Of a stretch of DNA of 64,000 nucleotides, positions 11,491 through 22,277 are shown piece by piece. Each line of letters begins with the position of its first letter. Positions within the stretch are counted from its first letter, which is position 1. A model generated the notes under the pieces. The model was not told where the DNA came from. It did no database searches and saw only the letters and a list, made by a program, of their open reading frames with translations. Where the stretch lies: contig OV050030.1 of NCBI GenBank assembly GCA_920105625.2, forward strand, positions 212,396,325 to 212,460,324, written 5' to 3'. This DNA comes from Clusia tigrina (Eukaryota; Arthropoda; Insecta; Diptera; Clusiidae). The position numbers and the translations under genes were made by a program.

Positions 11491-12666
11491 ACTGAGTCCC
11501 AAATCACACACTGATTAAACTTCGAATGGCCCTAACTTCTCTACGGTGCGTCCTATTTCTATCAAAGTTTGCAAGAATCAAATGCTTGTAAGTTTTTACT
11601 GGAGCTTAATAACATCTTGAAATTTTGTGACAATAAAGTACTCGAGCCTCTTGTCAATTTAAGCTATCGCTCATAGCTATGCTACCCTTGATTCCTAAAT
11701 CAAACACTGATAAAACTTCAAATGGCCCTAACTGCTATCCGGTGCGTCCTATACCTATCAAAGTTTGCAACAATCAAATGCTTGTAACTTTTTACTGGAG
11801 CGTCATAAAACCTTGAAATTTGGTGACAATAAAGTAAACGAGCCTCTTATGAATTCAAGCTATCGCTCAGAGCTATGCTACCCTTGAGTCCCAAATCAAA
11901 CACTGATAAAATATCAAATGGCCCTAACTTCTATACAGTGCGTCCTATACCTATCAAATTTTGCAACAATCAAATGCTTGTAACTTTTTACTGGAGCGTC
12001 ATAAAATTTTGAAATTTTGTGTCAATAAAGTACTCGAGCCTCTTATCAATTCAAGCTATCGCTCATAGCTATGCTACCCTTGAGTCCCAAACCAAACACT
12101 GATAAAAATTCAAATGGCCCTATATTGTATAAGGTGCGTCCCACACATATCAATATTTGCAACAATCAAATGCTTGCAATTTTTTACTGGAGCGTCATAA
12201 AACCTTGACATTTTGGAACAATAAAGTACTCGAGATTCTTATCAATTTAAGCTATCGCTCATAGCTATGCTACCCTTGAGTCCCAAATCAAACACTGATA
12301 AAATTTCAAATGGCCCTAACTTCTCTACGGTGCGTGCTACCCCTATCAAACTTTGCAACATTCAAATGCTTGTAACTTTTTACTGGAGCGTCATAAAACC
12401 TTGAAATTTTGTGACAATAAAGTACTCGAGCCTCTCGTCAATTTAACCTGTCGTTTATATCTAAGCTACCTTTGAGACCCAAATCAAACACTGATAAAAA
12501 TTCACATGGCGCAAACTTCTATACGGTGCGTCCTATAGCTATCAAAGTTTGCAACAATCAAATGCTAGTAACTTTTTACTGGAGCGTCATAAAATCTTGA
12601 AATTTTGTGACATTAAAGTACTCGAGCCTCTTATCAATTTAAGCTATAGCTCATAGCTATGCTACC
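11491..12666 (+). repeat. HOR family 1, 6-monomer sub-unit, copy 2
   Basis: The same A-F order as the previous 1172-bp unit and nearly identical to it until about 12611. There the tail of F changes from the AATAAAGAACTCG version to the CATTAAAGTACTCG version and the dyad is full length. Length is therefore 1176, exactly 6 x 196. This tail switch marks the right edge of HOR family 1. Confidence 0.88.
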
Positions 12667-14034
12667 CTTGAGTCCCAAATCAAACACTGCTAAACCTTCA
12701 AATGGTCCTAACTTCTATATGGTGCGTCCTATACCTATCAAAGTTTGCAACAATCAAATGCTTGTAACTTTTTACTGGAGCATAATAAAATGTGGAAATT
12801 TTGTGACAATAAAGTTCTCGAGCCTCTTGTCAATTTAAGCTATCACTCATAGCTATGCTACCCTTGAGTCCCAAATCAAAGACTGAGAAAACTTCAAAAT
12901 GCCCTAACTTCTATACGGTGCGTCATATACCTATCAAAGTTTGCAACAATCAAATGCTTGTAACTTTTTACTGGAGCGTCATAAAATCTTGAAATTTTGT
13001 GACAATAAAGTACTCGAGCCTCTTATCAATTTAACCTATCGCTAATAGCTATGCTACCCTTGAGTCCCAAATCAAACACGTATAAAACTTCTAAAGGCCC
13101 TTACTTATATACGGTGCGTCCCACACCTATCAAAGTTTGCAACAATCAATTGCTTGCAACTTTTTACGGGAGCGTCATAAAACCTTGAAATTTTGTGACA
13201 ATAAAGTACTCGAGGCTCTTATCAATTTAAGCTATCGCTCATAGCTATGCTACCCTTGAGTCCCAAATCAAACACTGATATAACTTCAAATGGCCCTAAC
13301 TTCTATACGGTGCGTCCTACACTTATCAATCTTTTCAACATTCCAATGCTTGTAACTTCTTACTGGTTAGTCATAAAATCTTGAAATTGTGTGACATTAA
13401 AGTACTCGAGCCTCTTATCAATTTAAGCTATCGCTCATAGCTATGCTACCCTTGAGAAACAAATCAAACACTGATAAAATTTCAAATGGCCCTAACTTCT
13501 ATACGGTGCGTCCTATACCTATCAAATTTTGCAACAATCAAATGCTTGTAACTTTTTACTGGAGCGTCATAAAATCTTTAAATTTTGTGACAATAAAGAA
13601 CTCGAGCCTCTTATCAATTTAAGCTATCATAGCTATGCTACCACTGAGTCCCAAATCACACACTGATTAAACTTCGAATGGCCCTAACTTCTCTACGGTG
13701 CGTCCTATTTCTATCAAAGTTTGCAAGAATCAAATGCTTGTAAGTTTTTACTGGAGCTTAATAACATCTTGAAATTTTGTGACAATAAAGTACTTGAGCC
13801 TCTTGTCAATTTAAGCTATCGCTCATAGCTATGCTACCCTTGAGTCCCAAATCAAACACTGATAAAACTTCAAATGGCCCTAACTTCTATACGGTGCGTC
13901 CTACACTTATCAATCTTTTCAACATTCCAATGCTTGTAACTTCTTACTGGTTAGTCATAAAATCTTGAAATTGTGTGACATTAAAGTACTCGAGCCTCTT
14001 ATCAATTTAAGCTATCGCTCATAGCTATGCTACC
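12667..14034 (+). repeat. 7-monomer unit (1368 bp), copy 1
   Basis: Seven monomers in order: M (CTGCTAAACC, GGTCCTAAC, CTATATGG), N (CAAAGACTGAG), O (CTAAAGGCCCTTAC, CAATTGCTTGC), P (CACTTATCAATC, CTTACTGGTTAGTC), then types K and A borrowed from family 1, then a second P. Length 1368 = 7 x 196 - 4. The CTGCTAAACC marker at 12687 recurs at 14055, a spacing of exactly 1368. Confidence 0.87.
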
Positions 14035-14755
14035 CTTGAGTCCCAAATCAAACACTGCTAAACCTTCAAATGGTCCTAACTTCTATATGGTGCGTCCTAT
14101 ACCTATCAAAGTTTGCAACAATCAAATGCTTGTAACTTTTTACTTGAGCATAATAAAATGTGGAAATTTTGTGACAATAAAGAACTCGAGCCTCTTGTCA
14201 ATTTAAGCTATCACTCATAGCTATGCTACCCTTGAGTCCCAAATCAAAGACTGAGAAAACTTCAAAATGCCCTAACTTCTATACGGTGCGTCATATACCT
14301 ATCAAAGTTTGCAACAATCAAATGCTTGTAAATTTTTACTTGAGCGTCATAAAATCTTGAAATTTTGTGACAATAAAGTACTCGAGCCTCTTATCAATTT
14401 AACCTATCGCTAATAGCTATGCTACCCTTGAGTCCCAAATCAAACACGTATAAAACTTCTAAAGGCCCTTACTTATATACGGTGCGTCCCACACCTATCA
14501 AAGTTTGCAACAATCAATTGCTTGCAACTTTTTACGGGAGCGTCATAAAACCTTGAAATTTTGTGACAATAAAGTACTCGAGGCTCTTATCAATTTAAGC
14601 TATCGCTCATAGCTATGCTACCCTTGAGTCCCAAATCAAACACTGATATAACTTCAAATGGCCCTAACTTCTATACGGTGCGTCCTACACTTATCAATCT
14701 TTTCAACATTCCAATGCTTGTAACTTCTTACTGGTTAGTCATAAAATCTTGAAAT
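14035..14755 (+). repeat. 7-monomer unit, partial copy 2 (M-N-O-P)
   Basis: It repeats M, N, O and most of P of the preceding unit with only a few differences (for example TTACTTGAGC for TTACTGGAGC). It leaves the pattern at about 14755, where the P tail changes from the GTGTGACATTAAAG form to the TTTGTGACAATAAAG form. Confidence 0.85.
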
Positions 14756-15503
14756 TTTGTGACAATAAAGTATTCGAGCCTCTTGTAAATTTAAGCTATC
14801 GCTCATAGCTGTGCTACCCTTGAGTCCCAAATCAACCACTGCTAAAACTTCAAATGGCCCTAACTTATATACGGTGCATCCTATACCTATCAAAGTTTGC
14901 AACAATCAAATGCTTGTAACTTTTTACTGGAACGTCATAAAATCTTGAAATTTTGTGACAATAAAGTACTCGAGGCTCTTATCAATTTAAGCTATCGCTC
15001 ATAGCTATGCTACCCTTGAGTCCCAAATCAAACACTGATAAAACTTCAAATGGCCCTAACTTCTATATGGTGCATCCCACACCTATAAAATTTTGCAACA
15101 ATCAAAGTCTGCAAGTTTTTACTTGTGCGTCATAAAAACTTGAAAATTTGTGACAATAAAGTACTCGAACCTCTTATCAATTTAAACTATCGCTCATAGC
15201 TATGCTACCCTTGAGAAACAAATCAAACACTGATAAAATTTCAAATGGCCCTAACTGCTATCCGGTGCATCCTATACCTATCAAAGTTTGCAACAATCAA
15301 ATGCTTGTAACTTTTTACTGGAGCGTCATAAAACCTTGAAATTTGGTGACAATATAGTACTCGAGCCTCTTATGAATTCAAGCTATCGCTCATAGCTCTG
15401 CTACCATTGAGTCCCAAATCAAACACTGATAAAATTTCAAATGGCCCTAACTTCTATACGGTGCGTCCTATACCTATCAAATTTTGTAACAATCAAATGC
15501 TTG

Positions 15504-15571
15504 TAACTTTTTACTGGAGCTTAATAAAAGCTTGAAACTTTTTACTGCAGCGTCATAAAATCTTGAAATTT
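15504..15571 (+). repeat. Internal duplication (31-37 bp class), shortened
   Basis: Same arrangement as at 490-563, with the AGCTTAATAAAAGC half first and the GCAGCGTCAT half second. The junction is shorter by about 6 bp (GCTTGAAACTTTTTACTGC). Confidence 0.8.
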
Positions 15572-15726
15572 TGTGACAATAAAGAACTCGAGCCTCTTAT
15601 CAATTTAAGCTATCATAGCTATGCTACCACTGAGTCCCAAATCACACACTGATTAAACTTCGAATGGCCCTAACTTCTATACGGTGCGTCCTATTTCTAT
15701 CAAAGTTTGCAAGAATCAAATGCTTG

Positions 15727-15800
15727 TAACTTTTTACTGGAGCTTAATAAAAGCTTGAAATTGTAACTTTTTACTGGAGCGTCATAAAATCTTGAAATTT
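15727..15800 (+). repeat. 37-bp tandem duplication inside one monomer
   Basis: Copy 1 at 15727-15763 and copy 2 at 15764-15800. It sits in a type-A monomer. The junction is GAAATTGTAACTTTTTACTGG, the same join as at 26336/26337. Confidence 0.85.
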
Positions 15801-16547
15801 TGTGACAATGAAGTACTCGACCCGCTTGTCAATTTAAGCTATCACTTATAGCTATGCTACCCTTGAGTCCCAAATCAAACACTGATAAAACTTCAAATGG
15901 CCCTAACTTCTATACGGTGCGTCCTACACCTATCAATCTTTTCAACATTCAAATGCTTGTAACTTCTTACTGGTTAGTCATTAAACCTTGAAAATTTGTG
16001 ACAATAAAGTACTCGAACCTCTTATCAATTTAAACTATCGCTCATAGCTATGCTACCCTTGAGAAACAAATCAAACACTGATAAAATTTCAAATGGCCCT
16101 AACTTCTATACGGTGCGTCCTATACCTATCAAATTTTGCAACAATCAAATGCTTGTAACTTTTTACTGGAGCGTCATAAAACCTTGAAATTTGGTGACAA
16201 TAAAGTACTCGAGCCTCTTATGCATTCAAGCTATCGCTCATAGCTATGCTACCATTGAATCCCAAATCAAACACTGATAAAACTACAAATGGCCCTAACT
16301 GCTATCCGGTGCATCCTATACCTATCAAAGTTTGCAACAATCAAATGCTTGTAACTTTTTACTGGAGCGTCATAAAACCTTGAAATTTGGTGACAATAAA
16401 GTACTCGAGCCTCTTATGAATTCAAGCTATCGCTCATAGCTCTGCTACCCTTGAGTCCCAAATCAGACACTGATAAAATTTCAAATGGCCCTAACTTCTA
16501 TACGGTGCGTCCTATACCTATCAAATTTTGCAACAATCAAATGCTTG

Positions 16548-16618
16548 TAACTTTTTACTGGAGCTTAATAAAAGCTTGAAATTGTAACTTACTGCAGCGT
16601 CATAAAATACTGAAATTT
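16548..16618 (+). repeat. 37-bp class internal duplication, T-tract shortened
   Basis: Copy 1 at 16548-16584. Copy 2 begins at 16585 with TAACTTACTGCAGCG, so its T5 tract has lost three bases. It shares the ACTGCAGCG (PstI-like CTGCAG) variant with the copies near 537 and 15553, which indicates common descent. Confidence 0.8.
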
Positions 16619-17058
16619 TGTGACAATAAAGAACTCGAGCCTCTTATCAATTTAAGCTATCATAGCTATGCTACCACTGAGTCCCAAATCACACACTGAT
16701 AAAACTTCAAATGGCCCTAACTTCTATACGGTGCGTCCTACACCTATCAATCTTTTCAACATTCAAATGCTTGTAACTTCTTACTGGTTAGTCATTAAAC
16801 CTTGAAATTTGGTGACAATAAAGTACTCGAGCCTCTTATGAATTCAAGCTATCGGTAATAGCTATGCTACCCTTGAGTCCCAAATCAAACACTGATCAAA
16901 TTTAAAATTGCCCTAACTTCTATACGGTGCGTGCTACCCCTATCAAGCTTTGCAACATTCAAATGCTTGTAACTTTTTACTGGAGCGTCATAAAATCTTG
17001 AAATTTTGTGACAATAAAGTACTCGAGCCTCTCATCAATTTAAGCTATCATAGCTATG

Positions 17059-19102
17059 CTACCACTGAGTCCCAAATCAAACACTGATTAAACTTCGAAT
17101 GGCCCTAACTTCTATACGGTGCGTCCTATTTCTATCAAAGTTTGCAAGAATCAAATGCTTGTAACTTTTTACTGGAGCTTTATAAAATCTTGAAATTTTG
17201 TGACAATAAAGTACTCGAGCCTCTTGTCAATTTAAGCTATCGCTCATAGCTATGCTAGCCTTGAGTCCCAAATCAAACACTGATAAAACTACAAATGGCC
17301 CTAACTGCTATCCGGTGCGTCCTATACCTATCAAAGTTTGCAACAATCAAATGCTTGTAACTTTTTACTGGAGCGTCATAAAACCTTGAAATTTGGTGAC
17401 AATAAAGTACTCGAGCCTCTTATGAATTCAAGCTATCGCTCATAGCTATGCTACCGTTGAGTCCCAAATCAAACTCGTATAAAAGTTCAAATGGCCCTAA
17501 CTTCTATACGGTGCGATATATACGTATCAAAGTATGCAACATTCAAATGCTTGTAACTTTTTACTGGAGCGTCACAAAATCTTGAAATTTTGTGACATTA
17601 AAGTACTCGAGCCTCTTATCAATTTAAGCTATAGCTATGCTACCCTTGAGTCCCATATCAAACACTGCTAAACCTTCAAATGGCCCTAACTTCTATACGG
17701 TGCGATATATACCTATCAAAGTATGCTACATTGAAATGCTTGTAACTTTTTACTGGAGCATAATAAAATCTTGAAATTTTGTGACAATAAAGTACTCGAG
17801 CATCTTGTCAATTTAAGCTATCACTTATAGCTATGCTACCCTTGAGTCCCAAATCAAAGACTGATAAAACTTCAAAATGCCCCAACTTCTATACGGTGCG
17901 TTCTATACCTATCAAAGTTTGCCGCAATCAAATGCTTGTTACTTTTTACTGGAGCGTCATAAAACCTTGAAATTTGGTGACAATAAAGTACTCGTGCCTC
18001 TTGTCAATTAGAGTTGTCGCTCATTGCTATGCTACCCTTGAGTCCCAAATCAAACACTGATAAGACAATGGCCCTAAATTCTGTACTTTGCGTCCTACAC
18101 TTATCAGAGTTTGCAACTATCAAATGCTTGTAACTTTTTACTGGAGCATCATAAAATCTTGAAATTTTGTGACAATAAAGTACTCGAGCCTCTTATCAAT
18201 TTAAGCTATCGCTCATAGCTATGCTACATTGGAGTCCCAAATCAATCACTGATGAAAATTCAAATGGCCCTAACTTCTATAGGGTGCGTCCTATACCTAT
18301 CAAAGATTGCAACAATCAAATGCTTGTAACTTTTTACTGGAGCGTCATATAATCTTAAAATTTTCAACATTCAAATGCTTGTAACTTCTTACTGGAGAGT
18401 CATAAAATCTTGAAATTTTGTGACAATAAAGTACACGAGCCTCTTGTAAATTTAAGCTATCGCTCATAGCTATGCTACCCTTGAGTCCCAAATCAAACAC
18501 GGATAAAACCTCAAATGGCCCTAACTTATATACGGTGCGTCCCACACCTATCAAAGTTTGCAAATATCAAATGCTTGTAACTTTTTACTGGAGCGTCGTA
18601 AAACCTTGAAATTTTGTGACAATAAGGTACTCGAGCCTCTTATCAATTTAAGCTATCTCTCATAGCTGTGCTACCCTTGAGTCCCAAATCAAACACTGAT
18701 AAAACTTCAAATGGCCCTAACTTCTATATGGTGCGTCTTACACCTATCAAAGTTTGCAACAATCAAATGCTTGTAACTTTTTACTGGAGCGTCATAAAAC
18801 CTTGAAATTTGGTGACAATAAAATACTCGAGCCTCTTGTCAATTTAATCTATCTCTCATAGCTGTGCTACCCTTGAGTCCCAAATCAAACACTGATAAAA
18901 CTTCAAATGGCCCTAATTTCTATACGGTGCGTCCTACACCTATAAAAGTTTGCAACAATCAATTGCTTGCAAGTTTTCACAGGAGCTTAATAAAATCTTG
19001 AAATTTTTTGACAATAAAGTACTCGAGCCTCTTGTCAATTTAAGCTATCTCTCATAGCTATGCTACCCTTAGGTCCCAAATCAAACACTGATAAAACTTC
19101 AA
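17059..19102 (+). repeat. Mosaic segment linking family 1 types to family 2 types
   Basis: It starts with A, B and J types of family 1 (17059-17640). It then shows the M/J hybrid, N, T (ATAAGACAATGG, CTGTACTTTGCG, about 18040) and U (CATTGGAGTCCC with GATGAAAATTC, about 18230), which dominate further right. From about 18670 it takes on CTATATGGTGCGTCTTACACC and CAATTGCTTGCAAGTTTTCAC variants, which belong to the 3175-bp duplication. This is the left-most place where T and U occur. Confidence 0.78.
18305..18414 (+). repeat. 55-bp tandem duplication inside a U monomer
   Basis: Copy 1 (18305-18359) begins GATTGCAACAATC and ends ATAATCTTAAA. Copy 2 (18360-18414) begins ATTTTCAACATTC and ends AAAATCTTGAA. 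The copies differ at several bases (TTTTTACTGGAGCG versus TTCTTACTGGAGAG), so two divergent monomer segments have been joined. The same structure recurs at 60491-60600 and 61717-61826. Confidence 0.85.
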
Positions 19103-22100
19103 GTTGCCATAACATCTATACGGTGCGTCCTACACTTATCAAAGTTTGCAACAATCAAATGCTTGTAACTTTTTACTGGAGCGTCATAAAATCTTGAAAT
19201 TTTCTGACAATAAAGTACTCGAGCATCTTGTCAATTTAAGCTATTTCTAATAGCTATGCTACCCTTGAGTCCCAAATCAAACACTGATAAAACTTCAAAT
19301 GACCCTAACTTCTATATGGTGCGTCTTACACCTATCAAAGTTTGCAACAATCAAATGCTTGTAACTTTTTACTGGAGCGTCATAAAACCTTGAAATTTTG
19401 TGAAAATAAAGTACTGGACCCTCTTATCAATTTCAGCTATCGCTCATAGCTATGCTACCCTTAGGTCCCAAATCAAACACTAATAAAATTTCAAATGGCC
19501 CTAACTTCTATACGGTGCGTCCTACACCTATAAAAGTTTGCAACAATCAATTGCTTGCAAGTTTTCACAGGAGCTTAATAAAATCTTGAAATTTTTTGAC
19601 AATAAAGTACTCGAGCCTCTTGTCAATTTAAGCTATCTCTCATAGCTATGCTACCCTTGAGTCCCAAATCAAACACTGATAAAACTTCAAATGGCCCTTA
19701 CTTCTATATGGTGCGTCCTATCAAAGTTTGCAACAATCAAATGCTTGCAAGTTTTTACTGGAGCGTCATAAAACCTTGAAATTTTGTGACAAAAAAGTAC
19801 TCGAGCCTCTGTTAAAAGCAACACTGTTTAATTACAACTCTATATAATCTTCATATTCCTATCTTCATATTCTTCGTCAACTCATGCATACGTGTCCTAT
19901 TCTGATTCGTTGTTTTATTCAGCTACTAACGTATGTAACAACTTAGATATATACAACTCTATTACCCATGTATAGATTTATTACTTCGTTTCTAACCTTT
20001 GCAAATACAAGAACTACTTATATTGTAATATTGAACCTACTCGTGTTTTACTTCAATAGCCTCTTATCAATTTAAGCTATCGCTCATAGCTATGCTACCC
20101 ATGAGTCCCAAATCAAACACTGATAAAATTTCAAATGGCTCTAACTTCTATACGGTGCGGTTTATACCTATCAAAGTTTGCAACAATCAAATGCTTGTAA
20201 CTTTTTACTGGAGCTTAAAAAATCTTGAAATTTGGTGACAATAAATTACTCGAGCCTCTTATCAATTCAAGCTATCGCTCATAGCTATGCTACACTTGAG
20301 TCCCAAATCAAACACTGATAAAACTTCAAATGGCCCTAACTCCTATACGGTGCATCCTACACCTATCAAACTTTTCAACAATCAAATGCTTGTAACTTCT
20401 TACTGGAGAGTCTTAAAATCTTGAAATTTTGTGACAAAAAAGTACTCGAGCGACTTGTAATTTTAAGCAATCGCTCATAGCTATGCTACCCTTGAGTCCT
20501 AAATCAAACACTGATAAAACTTCAAATGGCCCTAACTTCTATATGGTGCGTCTTACACCTATCAAAGTTTGCAACAATCAAATGCTTGTAACTTTTTACT
20601 GGAGCGTCATAAAACCTTGAAATTTGGTGACAATAAAGTACTCGAGCCTCTTGTCAATTTAATCTATCTCTCATAGCTGTGCTACCCTTGAGTCCCAAAT
20701 CAAACACTGATGCCCTAACTTCTATACGGTGCGTCCTACACCTATCAAAGCTTGCAACAATCAAATGCTTGCAAGTGTTTTCTGGAGCGTCATAAAACTT
20801 TGAAATTTTGTGACAATAAAGTACTCGAGCCTCTTATCAGTTTAAGCTATCGCTCAATAGCTATGCTACCCTGGAGTCCCAAATCAAACACTGATAAAAC
20901 TTCAAATGGCCCTAAATTCTATATGGTGCGTCCTACACCTATAAAAGTTTGCAACAATCAATTGCTTGCAAGTTTTCACTGGAGCTTAATAAAATCTTGA
21001 AATTTTGTGACAATAAAGTACTCGAGCCTTTTGTCAATTTAAGCTATTTCTAATAGCTATGCTACCCTTGAGTCCCAAATCAAACACTGATAAAACTTCA
21101 AATGGCCCTAACTTCTATATGGTGCGTCCTACACCTATCAAAGTTTGCAACAATCAAATGCTTGCAAGTTTTTACTGGAGCGTCATAAAACCTTGAAATT
21201 TTGTGAAAATAAAGTACTGGACCCTCTTATCAATTTCAGCTATCGCTCATAGCTATGCTACCCTTAGGTCCCAAATCAAACACTAATAAAATTTCAAATG
21301 GCCCTAACTTCTATACGGTGCGTCCTACACCTATAAAAGTTTGCAACAATCAATTGCTTGCAAGTTTTCACAGGAGCTTAATAAAATCTTGAAATTTTTT
21401 GACAATAAAGTACTCGAGCCTCTTGTCAATTTAAGCTATTTCTAATAGCTATGCTACCCTTGAGTCCCAAATCAAACACTGATAAAACTTCAAATGGCCC
21501 TTACTTTTTTTATGGTGCGTCCTACACCTATCAAAGTTTGCAACAATCAAATGCTTGCAAGTTTTTACTGGAGCTTAAAAAAATCTTGAAATTTGGTGAC
21601 AATAAATTACTCGAGCCTCTTATCAATTCAAGCTATCGCTCATAGCTATGCTACACTTGAGTCCCAAATCAAACACTGATAAAACTTCAAATGGCCCTAA
21701 CTCCTATACGGTGCATCTTACACCTATCAAACTTTTCAACAATCAAATGCTTGTAACTTCTTACTGGAGAGTCTTAAAATCTTGAAATTTTGTGACAAAA
21801 AAGTACTCGAGCGTCTTGTAAATTTAAGCAATCGCTCATAGCTATGCTACCCTTGAGTCCTAAATCAAACACAGATAAAACTTCAAATGGCCTTAACTTC
21901 TATATGGTGCGTCTTACACCTATCAAAGTTTGCAACAATCAGATGCTTGTAACTTTTTCTGGAGCGTCATAAAACCTTGAAATTTGGTGACAATAAAGTA
22001 CTCGAGCCTCTTGTCAATTTAATCTATCTCTCATAGCTGTGCTACCCTTGAGTCCCAAATCAAACACTGATAAAACTTCAAATGGCCCTAACTTCTATAC

Positions 22101-22277
22101 GGTGCGTCCTACACCTATCAAAGTTTGCAACAATCAAATACTTGCAAGTGTTTACTGGAGCGTCATAAAACCTTGAAATTTTGTGACAATAAAGTACTCG
22201 AGCCTCTTATCAGTTTAAGCTATCGCTCAATAGCTATGCTACCCTGGAGTCCCAAATCAAACACTGATAAAACTTCA
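19103..22277 (+). repeat. 3175-bp segmental tandem duplication, copy 1
   Basis: About 15 satellite monomers plus a 249-bp non-satellite insert (19810-20058). Every landmark recurs 3175 bp downstream: GTTGCCATAAC at 19103 and 22278, the insert at 19810 and 22985, the deletion word ACTGATGCCCTAAC near 20708 and 23883, and CCCTTACTTTTTTTATGG near 21498 and 24670. By eye I find about ten single-base or short-indel differences between the two copies. The duplication unit is much larger than the monomer and is not an exact multiple of 196 because of the insert. Confidence 0.92.
19810..20058 (+). mobile_element. Candidate solo LTR (249 bp), copy 1
   Basis: This stretch has no resemblance to the monomer. 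It is flanked on both sides by GCCTC (19805-19809 and 20059-20063), a motif present once in a normal monomer (CTCGAGCCTCTTATC), so the flanks read as a 5-bp target-site duplication. It begins TGTTAAAAGC and ends CTTCAATA; one C-to-T change would make that a canonical TG...CA LTR end of the TGTTgAA...TTCAACA kind used by many Ty1/copia elements. A TATATAAT box lies at 19841-19848. The word ACAACTCTAT occurs twice (about 19834 and 19953). It has no ORF, internal domain or primer-binding site. Alternatives are a short non-autonomous element or filler DNA. Identification as an LTR is inference from length, ends and flanks; strand is assigned from the TATA-like box. Confidence 0.55.

Larger units (their letters stand above)
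14756..17058 (+). repeat. Mosaic satellite segment, no regular HOR
   Basis: Monomer types known from elsewhere (A, B, C, E, K, P) are mixed with two others. R has CAACCACTGCTAAAAC at about 14830, and S has AAGTCTGCAAGTTTTTAC near 15106. No unit repeats in full. Many monomers are hybrids, for example K front with B back near 15206-15330 and A front with P back near 16675-16790. Three of the five 37-bp internal duplications in the window are here. I see nothing but satellite. Confidence 0.8.

Noticed and set aside
19810..20058. MITE or DNA transposon in place of an LTR
   Set aside because: The ends TGTTAAAAG and CTTCAATA form only a poor inverted repeat, and the flank is 5 bp (6 if the ambiguous T is counted) and not TA or 8 bp. 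Not excluded, but less likely than a solo LTR.
20752..21000. Open reading frames of 60-99 codons, e.g. 20752-21000, 23927-24175 and 51818-52117 on + and 4142-4327, 6466-6651, 8598-8783 and 18345-18563 on -
   Set aside because: They are satellite read-throughs. The same peptide fragments recur in rotating frames because 196 bp is not a multiple of 3. Ends are set by chance stops, and near-identical ORFs exist only where HOR copies are near-identical. No domain, signal or ribosome-binding context is visible.
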